Source of the DNA: Algisphaera sp039180025
GTDB taxonomy: Bacteria > Planctomycetota > Phycisphaerae > Phycisphaerales > Phycisphaeraceae
Length of the DNA: 64,000 bases
Direction: 5' to 3'
Assembly (NCBI GenBank): GCA_039180025.1
Contig: JBCDDZ010000005.1
Coordinates: 1 to 64,000 of the forward strand
Shown here piece after piece: positions 40,092 to 48,440 of this stretch. The position numbers and the translations under genes were made by a program. Within the stretch, counting starts at the first letter, position 1, and every line of letters starts with the position of its first letter. Under the pieces are notes generated by a model. The model was not told the DNA's origin. It worked only from the letters and a program-made list of their open reading frames with translations, and did no database searches.

Positions 40092-41201
40092 TCATTGCTC
40101 AGCGAGCCATGTAAATTCTGCGTCTAATCGAATTTTATTATTGAGTTCACGCAAGAATTCTCGAGAAAATAGCTGACTGCTGTATGCAAAATCAAACCGA
40201 GTACGCAATTCGTCAGTCTGCTCACCGAAATTTTTTGACTGATTGCGATTAGTGCTTGGCAACTTAACAAACCACTTTAATTCAGTCTTTGCTTTACTTT
40301 CGGTTACGACAGATACGACATTTCGCTGCTCACGATGTGGTTCTGTTGGCACCAGATACGAAGCAGCAACATACTGCGCAACTATGTCGATCGCCTCCTG
40401 ACTTAAATCCGGCCAAGGTCCGACCGAAACCGATGCTACCGAAGTGGGAAGATTTAAGTCATAAAAATTCAAATTCGCTTTTTTATCATCAGAAAAGATG
40501 TTAACCCGCCAAAAGTCTGCTGCCTGAAACGACAAACTATGCAATTGATGATTAGAGAGAACCTTAAAAAATTTGTCGTAAGCAGAATCGGAAGGGGTGA
40601 TTTCTTGGCGTTCAGTCCACGCCACAACTAAACGTTCGTGTGTTAGAACTTGCGTAGCTACAAATCTTGATTCGCGTTCGATATCCTTTTCGTTGTAATC
40701 GGCAGCTTCTTCTATTTGAGATATAAAGGTTTCATCGCTGAGCGACTTGGATTTAACCCAAGCCCAATAGTCAGGCGAAATGCCCAATGGGTAAAGATGC
40801 TCTTCCGCATATACATCGCCTTTAGAGGGGTCGTTTTGCCATATATGAAGAGATTCAAGCAATGCCGTATTCAAACTACTGACCCATTTGAATGATTCTC
40901 TGGCGGCCTCGCTTCCCCCTAACTCTTTGATTCTGGCATCAAATATTTCAGAAGCGCGTCTATCAAGAACCCGATGAGGTATTTCAATTCCTAAATTTTC
41001 TACATATGCCTCGTAGTGAATTCCGTGCACATACGACCAAAACCTAGAAGCGTTAACCTCAACAGTCTCGTTCTCATCGAACCCGAAGTCATTTAAGGAA
41101 ATACCCCGACCATCATAATGTGCTATTACCTGACCCGAAGTAGCAATAGGGTACAAAAAAATCAAAAAACTAATTATCGGCAGAAAACGTTTATATATCA
41201 T
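40092..41201 (-). CDS. Secreted protein of the attachment-end cassette, 369 residues
   Basis: A Sec signal peptide (MIYKRFLPIISFLIFLYPIATSG) is followed by a helical protein with a SurA-N-like look (RFWSYVHGIHYEAYVENLGIEIPHRVLDRRASEIFDARIKELGG) and long charged helices. No parvulin catalytic domain is recognised, so a chaperone role is only a guess. The gene is strongly AT-rich compared with the phage. Its ATG overlaps the stop of the preceding gene (41,198-41,201), so the two are co-translated. Confidence 0.55.
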   Translation of the reverse strand: MIYKRFLPIISFLIFLYPIATSGQVIAHYDGRGISLNDFGFDENETVEVNASRFWSYVHGIHYEAYVENLGIEIPHRVLDRRASEIFDARIKELGGSEAARESFKWVSSLNTALLESLHIWQNDPSKGDVYAEEHLYPLGISPDYWAWVKSKSLSDETFISQIEEAADYNEKDIERESRFVATQVLTHERLVVAWTERQEITPSDSAYDKFFKVLSNHQLHSLSFQAADFWRVNIFSDDKKANLNFYDLNLPTSVASVSVGPWPDLSQEAIDIVAQYVAASYLVPTEPHREQRNVVSVVTESKAKTELKWFVKLPSTNRNQSKNFGEQTDELRTRFDFAYSSQLFSREFLRELNNKIRLDAEFTWLAEQ

Positions 41202-42358
41202 GGCATATTTAGTTTAGTAGCATCCTGAGTGATCCCAGGCACGACACCCGACGAAGTACCTGCGGCAATATTCCATTCTACTTTCAATATAGTGTCGTTG
41301 TCGTACCAAATTGGGCCAGGTTTCGCATTAAATCCGAAAGTGTTTGGCGGCAAAATCTGGCTAGAAGGAACGGTTAGGCCAGCAGAAAGTGATGGATTGC
41401 TCGGTACAAACGAAGCAGTACCATTTACATTCGCAGTTGCTCCAACTTGAGTCAATGCCATATAGTTAAATGATGCTACAACATTACCTGGCGAAAATTT
41501 AATTTTTCCCGAAGACGAAACATCGTACTTTGCTTGGCCTGCGAACACTGAAATCGTAGTAGGAAATGCTCGTAACCCGATGCCCTCGCCGAGAAAATAT
41601 GCTTGTATCTGCTCGTTTGCGGTAATAGCCTGAGGATTCATTTCGATCCAGCCTTCAGTTTCAGCCGATCCAGAACCTCCACTATTAAGATTGATTGTTG
41701 CTACAATCTTACTTTTATTCACTACTGCTCCAAGGCCAGATTGATTGAAAGGCAATTCTGTCTTTCGCTGATCTCCATTTGAAACAACCGCGTTATTGAT
41801 TTTGACTGTCCAAGTCCAGTTCAAAGCACCTGGTAGAGCAGGGTCCGCAGAAATTTTTAATTCAGCATCTCCGTTTTGCGCTATACCTTTTACACTGTCG
41901 ATTTTTAGTTCCGAGAATGTAAGCTGAATACTATCCTTTGGGTCGTTATGCCCATTGTTTTTTTGGGCATATACCGTGTAGTTTCCTTTTTTCGATCTCG
42001 ATACAGATCTTCCACTGACACCATCATTATCATTATTGTAATCGCCCGGTGTGCCTTCATCTCCGCTAACCCACCACCGCCAACCACCTGATCCGGTTTC
42101 ATCAGCACCAGTAGTATCCGTGTATTTAGCTTCCAAAGATAGACTGCTACCAACTAGCGTTCCTTTAACTTCGGGCGTATCGGGATTGTTGTCGTCTGCT
42201 AGTGTGACGTTTACACGTCCTCCAGCTAAAGCCATTGGTGCCACGATAATTGCCAGCGATACAATTACAAACAATATCACTAGACCGAACAGCAAGCTCT
42301 CTCGAAGTATCCCTCGAAATCCCAATCGCTGCGTCTCTGTTACCCACTGTTTCAACAT
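41198..42358 (-). CDS. Surface or secreted protein with Ig-like repeats, 386 residues
   Basis: An N-terminal membrane/signal segment (RESLLFGLVILFVIVSLAIIVAPMALAGG) precedes beta-rich, Asn/Gly/Ser-rich sequence with Ig-like character (VNVTLADDNNPDTPEVKGTLVGSSLSLEAKYTDTTG; LNWTWTVKINNAVVSNGDQRK). A DxDxDG-like stretch DYNNDNDGVSG could bind calcium. AT-rich like the next gene. It probably displays on the host surface or is exported; exact role unknown. Confidence 0.55.
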   Translation of the reverse strand: MLKQWVTETQRLGFRGILRESLLFGLVILFVIVSLAIIVAPMALAGGRVNVTLADDNNPDTPEVKGTLVGSSLSLEAKYTDTTGADETGSGGWRWWVSGDEGTPGDYNNDNDGVSGRSVSRSKKGNYTVYAQKNNGHNDPKDSIQLTFSELKIDSVKGIAQNGDAELKISADPALPGALNWTWTVKINNAVVSNGDQRKTELPFNQSGLGAVVNKSKIVATINLNSGGSGSAETEGWIEMNPQAITANEQIQAYFLGEGIGLRAFPTTISVFAGQAKYDVSSSGKIKFSPGNVVASFNYMALTQVGATANVNGTASFVPSNPSLSAGLTVPSSQILPPNTFGFNAKPGPIWYDNDTILKVEWNIAAGTSSGVVPGITQDATKLNMP

Positions 42359-42369
42359 ACCAATCTCCG

Positions 42370-44682
42370 TTAGAGGTTATTCAGACTCGAAAACTGCTTC
42401 GGCCGCGCCCGATTGATTAAGTTTTGGTGCATTTCGATCAGGTGATCCCGGTAGCCGGGATCGTTAATTTCACGCCGGGCTGCGGCCTGCCCCTCGCGGG
42501 CGTACCGAACCGCTAAATCCCACAAATCAGGCCGGTTTTCTCGCTTGGCAAGGCGTTGAAGAAGGCGGACCCCTTCTTCTCGCGCACCGATGTCGTCGAT
42601 CCCTTGGCACATTAACTCGGCTTGCGCCAACGCGGCGTCAAGGTCATCCTCGTTGTTGACTAGATGCCAGACCCAACGCTCACGCACAAAATGCCTGTCG
42701 AAGCTTGGCGGCATCTCTTCGAGTTTCTTAACCAGCAAGTGAGCGCCCGCGTCAATCCGGCCGAACAGGTCGTCAAACTCGAACAAGGCATCGTTGGCCA
42801 TATACCGGTGAGCCCAGGCGTAATCGTGCCTCGTACCGGCCGTCGTCGGGTCATTACACATCGCCGCCCCCAGCGCGATCACCGGCCGAACCATTTCCCA
42901 GGCCTTCGGATGATTCAGCAGCTTGTCGTGGTCCTCGAAGCAGCGTTGCAGGTAGATCCCGCACTCGGCGGCGGCGAAGAAGTCGCCCCCGAAACGTTTG
43001 CCGGGCAGACGCAAGCAACCCGCTTTTTGCGTCTGGGCGTAGGCCGCCACGGCGCGGGCGGGGTCGTAGTACTTGTGGATGTGGAATGTGATGTAGTACA
43101 GCGTCCGGGCGTCGATCTCTAGGCCCGACCACCGGCGTTCCTCAATCAGATAAAGCAGCCGATCGGCCGTGGGTGTACTGTGGCAGCTGAACACGTTCAC
43201 CGCGTGCTGCAACTCGGTCAGAATCTCGATCGTCGAGAGGTCATCCAGCCGATCCGCTAACGACTCCGCAGCCTCATCACTATTTCGAGAGCGGGGCCGT
43301 GAGCGAGTTTCTTCTTTCAGGCGGGTCATCGTCGCCTCGACTTTGGCCAACGCTTCGGGTTCGGTCCGCAGCGACGCCGAAAGCCCTTCGGTCACACGCA
43401 GTAGCCGGAGATACAGGGTATTTACCGTCCGCTTCTGCTTGTTGCTCAGGCTCATCGTGTCGAGCGTCTCAAGCCATTTCTCGGCCGCACGGACATCGCC
43501 CCGCACCACCGACAATCGTGCATTGTCCAACAGCGTATCGGCGTCACCCCCGTTCTTCCCTACCGGGGCATCCTCCCACACACCCATCTTTTCGTATTCC
43601 GACGGAAGACGCCGGGTGATCGGCAGGAAGTCGGCCCCCTGTCGCAGCATCTTCGTACGTAGCGACTTGGCCTCCATCCGGTCGTACACCGCCGCCAACA
43701 GTTCTAACGCCAACGGCAGATGTTCCGGGGGACACACCCGGACATAGGCTTCCGCCGCCGGGCGGGCCATGTCTACATCTCCCTCAGCCAAGACCTGAGC
43801 GTAAAGACGCAGCCAATTATTGCTCTTGTTGAAGAATCGTGACGGCTGCTGACCGGCCATCGCGCCCAAGATGTCGCCGGTGGTATGCCGCTCGGGCCAC
43901 CAGTCGGGGTAGATGTTGCCCCGGTTGAACGACGGCATCTTGCCGGGGGTGTTCCACGTCGTCGTGGTGCGGTTCCGCACCATCTCGGGCCTGTGGTGGT
44001 TCCGCGGGTTGTCGGTGTAATAGGTTCCGAAGTCATAGGTGTCGCGTAAGGCCCGAGCGATCTGGTAAGGCTCATACGGGATCGGCCACGTGCCGGTGTA
44101 CGACGCGGGGATGTCCGTCGTCGTCTCGGCTTGCGTAGGAACAAAAGGCACCTCGGGGCCGACTTCATCCGCCCAAGCCTCCTCGTCTTCTTCCGGGGGC
44201 GGGTTCTGGGCGATAAAGTTACGAATCTTGACGACCGTGCTGGGGTCGAGTTCACCCGCCTGCTCGAAGGCGTTCATAGCCATCGCGCGGGCGTCCGCTT
44301 CGCCGTCTCGTTTGAGCAGGTTCTGCCCCAGCCGCATCCAGTCGTAGGCACGGCGCTTCTCTTGGCCCTGAACCCTACGACGGCCGATCAATTCAGATTG
44401 AATCTCGAAGCAATCTTCGGCAACCAGTTCCGACCAAGGCACATCCCGCATTGAGCGGCCGCGACCCACCAACACGAATCCGCCGTGCGTCCAGTGGGTC
44501 AAGCGGCCGCGCAACTCACGGCCGTGGATCGAAGTCAGCCGCAACGTCAGCGCGGGCTTAACCTCTCGTTTGAGAAATTTCAGCCCCTCATCTTGCTGAG
44601 CAACAGCGGAACTGGGCAACGCCAAGAGTAGGCACAGAACAGCCGCGTTGAATCCCGAAACATACTTTCCCCAGACCAACAT
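42370..44682 (-). CDS. Large secreted helical-repeat protein, 770 residues
   Basis: Signal peptide (MLVWGKYVSGFNAAVLCLLLALPSSAVAQ), then a small beta domain (ALTLRLTSIHGRELRGRLTHWTHGGFVLVGRGRSMRDVPWSEL) like the short strand domains at the start of many planctomycete secreted proteins. A long alpha-helical region with TPR-like spacing follows (VRGDVRAAEKWLETLDTMSLSNKQKRTVNTLYLRLLRV; DDLDAALAQAELMCQG). More GC-rich than the two genes it leads. Start of the three-gene cassette at the prophage end; may be driven by its own promoter or by read-through from the tRNA promoter at 45,109. Confidence 0.6.
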   Translation of the reverse strand: MLVWGKYVSGFNAAVLCLLLALPSSAVAQQDEGLKFLKREVKPALTLRLTSIHGRELRGRLTHWTHGGFVLVGRGRSMRDVPWSELVAEDCFEIQSELIGRRRVQGQEKRRAYDWMRLGQNLLKRDGEADARAMAMNAFEQAGELDPSTVVKIRNFIAQNPPPEEDEEAWADEVGPEVPFVPTQAETTTDIPASYTGTWPIPYEPYQIARALRDTYDFGTYYTDNPRNHHRPEMVRNRTTTTWNTPGKMPSFNRGNIYPDWWPERHTTGDILGAMAGQQPSRFFNKSNNWLRLYAQVLAEGDVDMARPAAEAYVRVCPPEHLPLALELLAAVYDRMEAKSLRTKMLRQGADFLPITRRLPSEYEKMGVWEDAPVGKNGGDADTLLDNARLSVVRGDVRAAEKWLETLDTMSLSNKQKRTVNTLYLRLLRVTEGLSASLRTEPEALAKVEATMTRLKEETRSRPRSRNSDEAAESLADRLDDLSTIEILTELQHAVNVFSCHSTPTADRLLYLIEERRWSGLEIDARTLYYITFHIHKYYDPARAVAAYAQTQKAGCLRLPGKRFGGDFFAAAECGIYLQRCFEDHDKLLNHPKAWEMVRPVIALGAAMCNDPTTAGTRHDYAWAHRYMANDALFEFDDLFGRIDAGAHLLVKKLEEMPPSFDRHFVRERWVWHLVNNEDDLDAALAQAELMCQGIDDIGAREEGVRLLQRLAKRENRPDLWDLAVRYAREGQAAARREINDPGYRDHLIEMHQNLINRARPKQFSSLNNL

Positions 44683-45051
44683 GATTCACTTTCCGGAAAC
44701 GAGGCAAGCAGGAAGCCGTGTAACGAACCGACTTAGCGTGCACTGTAGCGTTATCGGACAACACTGCAAGTCGTGAACAGGCAAAAATAGATAGGTGTTA
44801 TCCCTGGAATTTCCCGAAAAACACTTGGTCTCTCAAGGCTGATTAGAAATCTGTCTGCCTTTAATAGCTGCGTATGGATTTCCTGTAAATACACATCGAA
44901 TCTACGAATTAAAGTAACCACAAGCTGCTGCCGCTTTTTGCGGGGGTCGGCGACCCCCACAGCGCTTGACTCATTGGTTTTGTAGGTTACACTTGATTCC
45001 GTAAATGATGAAAAATCCAAGTGTTTACGCGAACGGCAGATCGCCGGCTTC
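44683..45051. other. Prophage end region, no convincing gene
   Basis: 369 bases between the secreted cassette and the broken tRNA. It contains CCGC-TTTTT-GCGG followed by a perfect 8-1-8 dyad GGGGGTCG-G-CGACCCCC (44,942-44,958) without a T-tail, and two interlocking inverted repeats next to the tRNA half: ACACTTG/CAAGTGT (44,989-45,024) and CGTAAA/TTTACG (45,000-45,029). Such short crossed repeats near the junction resemble integrase core or arm sites. An 89-codon frame (44,751-45,020) runs through these structures and is not called. Confidence 0.4.
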
Positions 45052-45091
45052 GCTTAAAAGGCCGATGCTCTACCGATTGAGCTACCCGGTC
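45052..45091 (-). pseudogene. tRNA-Lys(UUU) 5' half, prophage junction
   Basis: On the minus strand: acceptor GACCGGG, TA, D-arm GCTC-AATCGGTA-GAGC, A, anticodon stem TCGGC and loop CTTTTAA (anticodon TTT), then GC before identity ends. The expected rest of the anticodon stem, T-arm and CCCGGTC acceptor strand are absent; phage DNA follows. Integrases of the tyrosine family often cross over in the anticodon region, so this is probably one attachment end. Unusually, the phage side does not rebuild the tRNA here; the missing half may be at the left end of the prophage. Confidence 0.7.
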
Positions 45092-45108
45092 GGCGTATAG
45101 AGGTACAG

Positions 45109-45114
45109 ATTATA
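45109..45114 (-). promoter_or_regulatory. tRNA-Lys promoter -10 box
   Basis: A perfect TATAAT on the minus strand (45,114-45,109), about 18 bases before the tRNA 5' end at 45,091, as expected for a stable-RNA promoter. With the tRNA cut, this promoter now points into the prophage, toward the secreted-protein cassette. Confidence 0.5.
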
Positions 45115-45203
45115 CCGTCCGACCCTTGCGGAGCGACGCAAGGTAGCCAACGGTTTCCGTGGGGTCAAGCGCCCGCCCGGTGAGAGTGTTACGATCGCGG
45201 CGG

Positions 45204-46259
45204 ATGTCACCGGCGCGATCCACTAAACACGTCTTGTTTCGGCCGGCGGGAAGCCGTGAAGCCGCTCGGATCATGGTGGTCGCGGAGATCGGGGTGAACC
45301 ACGACGGGGACCCGGGGCGGGCCCGGGAACTGATCGAGGCGGCGGCGGCGGCGGGGGCCGATGCAGTGAAGTTCCAGTTGTTTCGGCCCGAACGCTTGCT
45401 GTCGAGTCGGGCAGAGTTGGCGTCCTACCAAGACGGCCAGGCGGAGGATCCGGGGGCGTTGTTGGCGGGTTTGACGCTAAGCGGCGAACAGATGCGTGGG
45501 CTGGCGGCCGTCGCCCGCGCGGCGGGCCTCGGATTCTGGGTGACGCCTTTCAGCCTGGCGGACGTGGCGGAACTGGAAGCGATCGGGATCGATGGGGTGA
45601 AAATCGCGTCTCCCGACGCGGTCAATACGCCGCTGCTCTCGGCGGCGACGGCGCTGGAACGTCCGATGCTGATTTCCACGGGGACCTGTGATTTAGAGGA
45701 GCTCGGGCCCGCCGCGGAATATGCTCAGCGATCGGGCGGGGCCTTGATGCAATGTGTTTCCGCGTATCCGACACCGGAGAAAGATGCGGGGCTGGGCGGG
45801 ATCGCCGCGCTGCGGGCGCGCTACGGGGGCGCGGTGGGGTACAGCGACCACACCGCGGCGGAGGATACCGGCGCGTTGGCGGTGGCGGCCGGCGCGTGCG
45901 TTTTGGAGAAACACCTGACCTACCGCCGAGATGCCGTGGGCCCGGACCACGCGGCGAGTATCGAGCCCTCCGGGTTTGCCCGGTACGTCGCCGCGGCCCG
46001 GCGGGCGGCGGTCATGCTGGGGCCGACGGAAAAAGTTTGCTCGGCTATCGAGCGTGACGTCCGGCGGGTTTCACGGCAGAGTGTTTGTCCGGTGGTCGCC
46101 TTGCCGGCGGGCCATGTCCTCTCAGCGGAAGACCTCGCGGTGAAGCGGCCGGGCACCGGGATCCCGGCCAATGCGTTGACGCAGCTCGCCGGGCGGCGCT
46201 TGGCCCGGGGAGTCGAAGGCGATCGACCGCTGGTCTGGGACGATCTCGAACCTGTTTGA
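45204..46259 (+). CDS. neuB: NeuB-family sialic-acid-type synthase with SAF domain
   Basis: About 351 residues from the ATG at 45,204; a shorter start (MVVAEIGVNHDG) is possible and is the conserved core start. Family signatures are EIGVNHDGD, ADAVKFQLF, VTPFSLADVAELEAIGIDGVKIASPD, LISTGTCDLEE, SAYPTPEKDAGL, GYSDHT, EKHLTYRRDAVGPDHAAS and a C-terminal SAF (antifreeze-like) domain (VVALPAGHVLSAEDLAVKRPGTGIPA). The enzyme condenses phosphoenolpyruvate with an N-acetylated sugar to make a nonulosonic acid for glycans. Which sugar (neuraminic, legionaminic, pseudaminic) cannot be told. First host gene after the prophage. Confidence 0.85.
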   Translation: MSPARSTKHVLFRPAGSREAARIMVVAEIGVNHDGDPGRARELIEAAAAAGADAVKFQLFRPERLLSSRAELASYQDGQAEDPGALLAGLTLSGEQMRGLAAVARAAGLGFWVTPFSLADVAELEAIGIDGVKIASPDAVNTPLLSAATALERPMLISTGTCDLEELGPAAEYAQRSGGALMQCVSAYPTPEKDAGLGGIAALRARYGGAVGYSDHTAAEDTGALAVAAGACVLEKHLTYRRDAVGPDHAASIEPSGFARYVAAARRAAVMLGPTEKVCSAIERDVRRVSRQSVCPVVALPAGHVLSAEDLAVKRPGTGIPANALTQLAGRRLARGVEGDRPLVWDDLEPV

Positions 46260-46273
46260 GGGAACAGGTTTCG

Positions 46274-46312
46274 GCCGCGGTTGCGACGGGATCGCCCGCG
46301 AGCGGTTTTTTT
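46274..46312 (+). terminator. Intrinsic terminator after neuB
   Basis: A GC-rich dyad (around TTGCGA-CGGGA-TCGC with further pairing outside) is followed by a run of seven T at 46,306-46,312, about 47 bases after the stop. Confidence 0.55.
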
Positions 46313-46402
46313 GCAGAGGAAAGGACAGGGCGGCCGATGTTTTTGGATGGCGACTCTGGTGCCGGGTCGCGCCGTCTTGTGTCGCAGTGAGAGGATTCCG
46401 CC

Positions 46403-46621
46403 ATGCTGTTCCAAGTCGTCTTGATTGCTGTAATGGGTTACCTCGCCGCGTGCTATGTCTACGGCCTGTACCTGCTCTGGAAGCTCTATACCGGCAGACG
46501 CTTACACGCCGACGCCGTGAGCCTGGGCGAAAATCCGCGGACGGCTCACGAAACTCCCGAGCCCGTTGCGGCCCGCTCCGAGTCCGACTCGGCCTACGGA
46601 TCGACCGCAAAAGCGGCTTAA
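46403..46621 (+). CDS. Small single-span membrane protein
   Basis: 72 residues, GAGAGGA site upstream. The N-terminal span MLFQVVLIAVMGYLAACYVYGLYLLWKLYTG anchors a short, acidic, disordered tail (about residues 35-72). No family recognised. It lies alone between neuB and mqnC on the same strand. Confidence 0.5.
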   Translation: MLFQVVLIAVMGYLAACYVYGLYLLWKLYTGRRLHADAVSLGENPRTAHETPEPVAARSESDSAYGSTAKAA

Positions 46622-46674
46622 ACGTTTTCAGATCCGCGTGACCCGGCGCAGGGTAAGACATACCATCTGCCGAG

Positions 46675-48180
46675 ATGCCGCCTTCCCCCCCCACCGCTGC
46701 TCCGCCGATTTTTCCAGAATCCGACACCGCGCTTGCCCGCGACCTTCAGATCGAGGCGGTCATTGCCGGCGACGCTCGCCTGTCGCCCGCCGACACGCTG
46801 CGGCTGTATCACGAAGCAAGCCTCCACGCCTTGGGCCGGTGGGCCTCGGCGGTGTGTGATCGGCTTCACGGCAGTGGGCCGCAGGCGAAACGCACCTACA
46901 TCATCGACCGGAATATCAACTACACCAACGTGTGTTCGGCGTCGTGCACCTTCTGCGCTTTTTTCCGCAAAGAGGGAGACGAAGACGCCTACGTCCTGAC
47001 CAAGCAGCAGCTCCACGACAAAGTGCGGCAGCTCGTCGAGATCGGCGGGACCCAGGTATTACTCCAGGGCGGGATGCACCCGCGTCTCGGCGTGGACTTC
47101 TACGTGGAACTGCTCCGGGGCTTGAAAGACGCGTTTCCGGGGGTGCATATCCACGGCTTTAGCCCGCCGGAGTTTGTGGAGTTCGTGGCGGTATACGAGC
47201 TGGACGGTTTTCCGAAAACCGACCCGAAGAAGTCGCATGAGTTGCCCGCGTCGGTGTGGCGCGGCAAGCTCGAGGCGATTATGCGCCGGCTGATGGAGGC
47301 GGGCATGGATTCGCTGCCGGGCGGAGGCGGTGAGATTTTCGCGCCGCATGTCCGGCGGAAGATCGGCCTGGGCAAAGCGTCGGCCTCCCAATGGCTGGAC
47401 GTGATGGAGACGGCGCACCGGCTGGGCATGTATACCAGCGGGACGATGATGTTCGGCCATATCGAAGGGGTGGCCGACCGAATCATGCATATGGACGCGA
47501 TCCGCCGCCGCCAGGACCGCGCGATCGAAAACAACTACCCGGGCCGATACATCAGCTTCATCAGTTGGCCGTTCCAGCGCGAAAACACCCCGCTGGGCCA
47601 CCTGCCGGATTTCGATCGGGCGCTCGAACCACAGGGCGAACGCTTCCCCGGGGATGTGCTGGCCGAGGCGGTGATGCGGGGCGAAGTCCATCCCGAGGAT
47701 AAGAAAGCCTGCGGCGCGGTGGCTCCGCGGGCCGGCAAAGTGGTCCGCCTCGCGGGCGCGACCGACTACCTCCGTACCCAGGCCATTAGCCGGCTGTATC
47801 TGGATAATATCCACAGCATCGGCAGTTCTTGGGTGACGATGGGCCCACGCATCGGTGAACTCGGCCTCTACTACGGCGCGAACGATATGGGCAGCGTGAT
47901 GATGGAAGAAAACGTCGTCAGCGCCGCGGGCACCACCTACTGCCTCAGCGAAGAAGTCCTCTGCCATCTCATCCGCGACGCGGGCTTCACCCCCGCACAA
48001 CGCGACAACCGCTACCGGTTCCTCAAAGTTCACGACGGCCCCGACGCCCCGGATCGACGCGTCGACGATTGGTCCACCCAGCGCGCCAAGGCGCTGCATA
48101 TCGAAAACCAGTCTGAGCCTACGGCCCCGGGGGACGAAGGGAGAAACGCGACGGTTTCGCTCACCGTGGAGGGAAAATAG
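46675..48180 (+). CDS. mqnC: Dehypoxanthine futalosine cyclase (radical SAM)
   Basis: A 501-residue radical SAM enzyme. CSASCTFCAF gives the CxxxCxxC cluster ligands within RNINYTNVC, typical of MqnC/MqnE/CofH. LLQGGMHPRLGVDFYVELLRGLKDAFPGVHIHGFSPPE, DSLPGGGGEIF, TMMFGHIE and SWVTMGPRIGELGLYYGANDMGSVMMEENVV favour MqnC, the cyclase that turns dehypoxanthine futalosine into the cyclic form for menaquinone. It is longer than usual (about 370-400), with an N-terminal helical extension and a C-terminal tail of about 60 residues of low complexity. MqnE cannot be fully excluded. Confidence 0.75.
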   Translation: MPPSPPTAAPPIFPESDTALARDLQIEAVIAGDARLSPADTLRLYHEASLHALGRWASAVCDRLHGSGPQAKRTYIIDRNINYTNVCSASCTFCAFFRKEGDEDAYVLTKQQLHDKVRQLVEIGGTQVLLQGGMHPRLGVDFYVELLRGLKDAFPGVHIHGFSPPEFVEFVAVYELDGFPKTDPKKSHELPASVWRGKLEAIMRRLMEAGMDSLPGGGGEIFAPHVRRKIGLGKASASQWLDVMETAHRLGMYTSGTMMFGHIEGVADRIMHMDAIRRRQDRAIENNYPGRYISFISWPFQRENTPLGHLPDFDRALEPQGERFPGDVLAEAVMRGEVHPEDKKACGAVAPRAGKVVRLAGATDYLRTQAISRLYLDNIHSIGSSWVTMGPRIGELGLYYGANDMGSVMMEENVVSAAGTTYCLSEEVLCHLIRDAGFTPAQRDNRYRFLKVHDGPDAPDRRVDDWSTQRAKALHIENQSEPTAPGDEGRNATVSLTVEGK

Positions 48181-48440
48181 GTAGGCGATTCGGTATCCGC
48201 TGCCTCGCTGGCTCTTTGCGCAGATGACAGACGATGTGTGGCGACGTGTTTTGCTCCGCAGGGCGCAGGGCTGCCCCGCTCGTTGGAACACCCGCAATCT
48301 TGACGACAGGCCTGGCACTAACCATGGACCAGCGCTGACCCTCGGGCCTTTGGATTTGCTATACGGGTCAGCACCGCTGATGTCGGCGGCCGGTCGACAA
48401 GCCCGGCCGGGGTCCAGCCAAAGACCTCTCGGCGTGGCGG

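Larger units (their letters stand above)
1..45053. mobile_element. Temperate podovirus-type prophage, right part (left end outside window)
   Basis: A leftward replication module (polymerase, exonuclease, primase-helicase, recombination ATPase, nucleases) is followed by a rightward packaging and structural module (TerL, portal, scaffold, capsid, adaptor, nozzle, internal virion proteins). No sheath or long tail tape-measure protein is seen, while three consecutive internal-virion-type proteins are, which points to a short-tailed (podovirus) particle. The right boundary is set at a tRNA-Lys gene whose 3' half is missing. Unrelated house-keeping genes follow. The integrase, repressor and left attachment site must lie to the left of the window, or the element is defective; I cannot tell which. 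Confidence 0.9.

Noticed and set aside
44942..44958. Perfect GGGGGTCG-G-CGACCCCC dyad as a terminator
   Set aside because: Neither strand has a T-run after the stem, so it is described only as a dyad.
44751..45020. 89-codon minus-strand reading frame at the prophage end
   Set aside because: It crosses the perfect GGGGGTCG dyad and the junction repeats and has no ribosome site or recognisable sequence.
48181..48440. 77-codon plus-strand frame after mqnC
   Set aside because: No ribosome site, random-looking composition, and it runs into the convergent regulator gene; the stretch looks like plain intergenic DNA.
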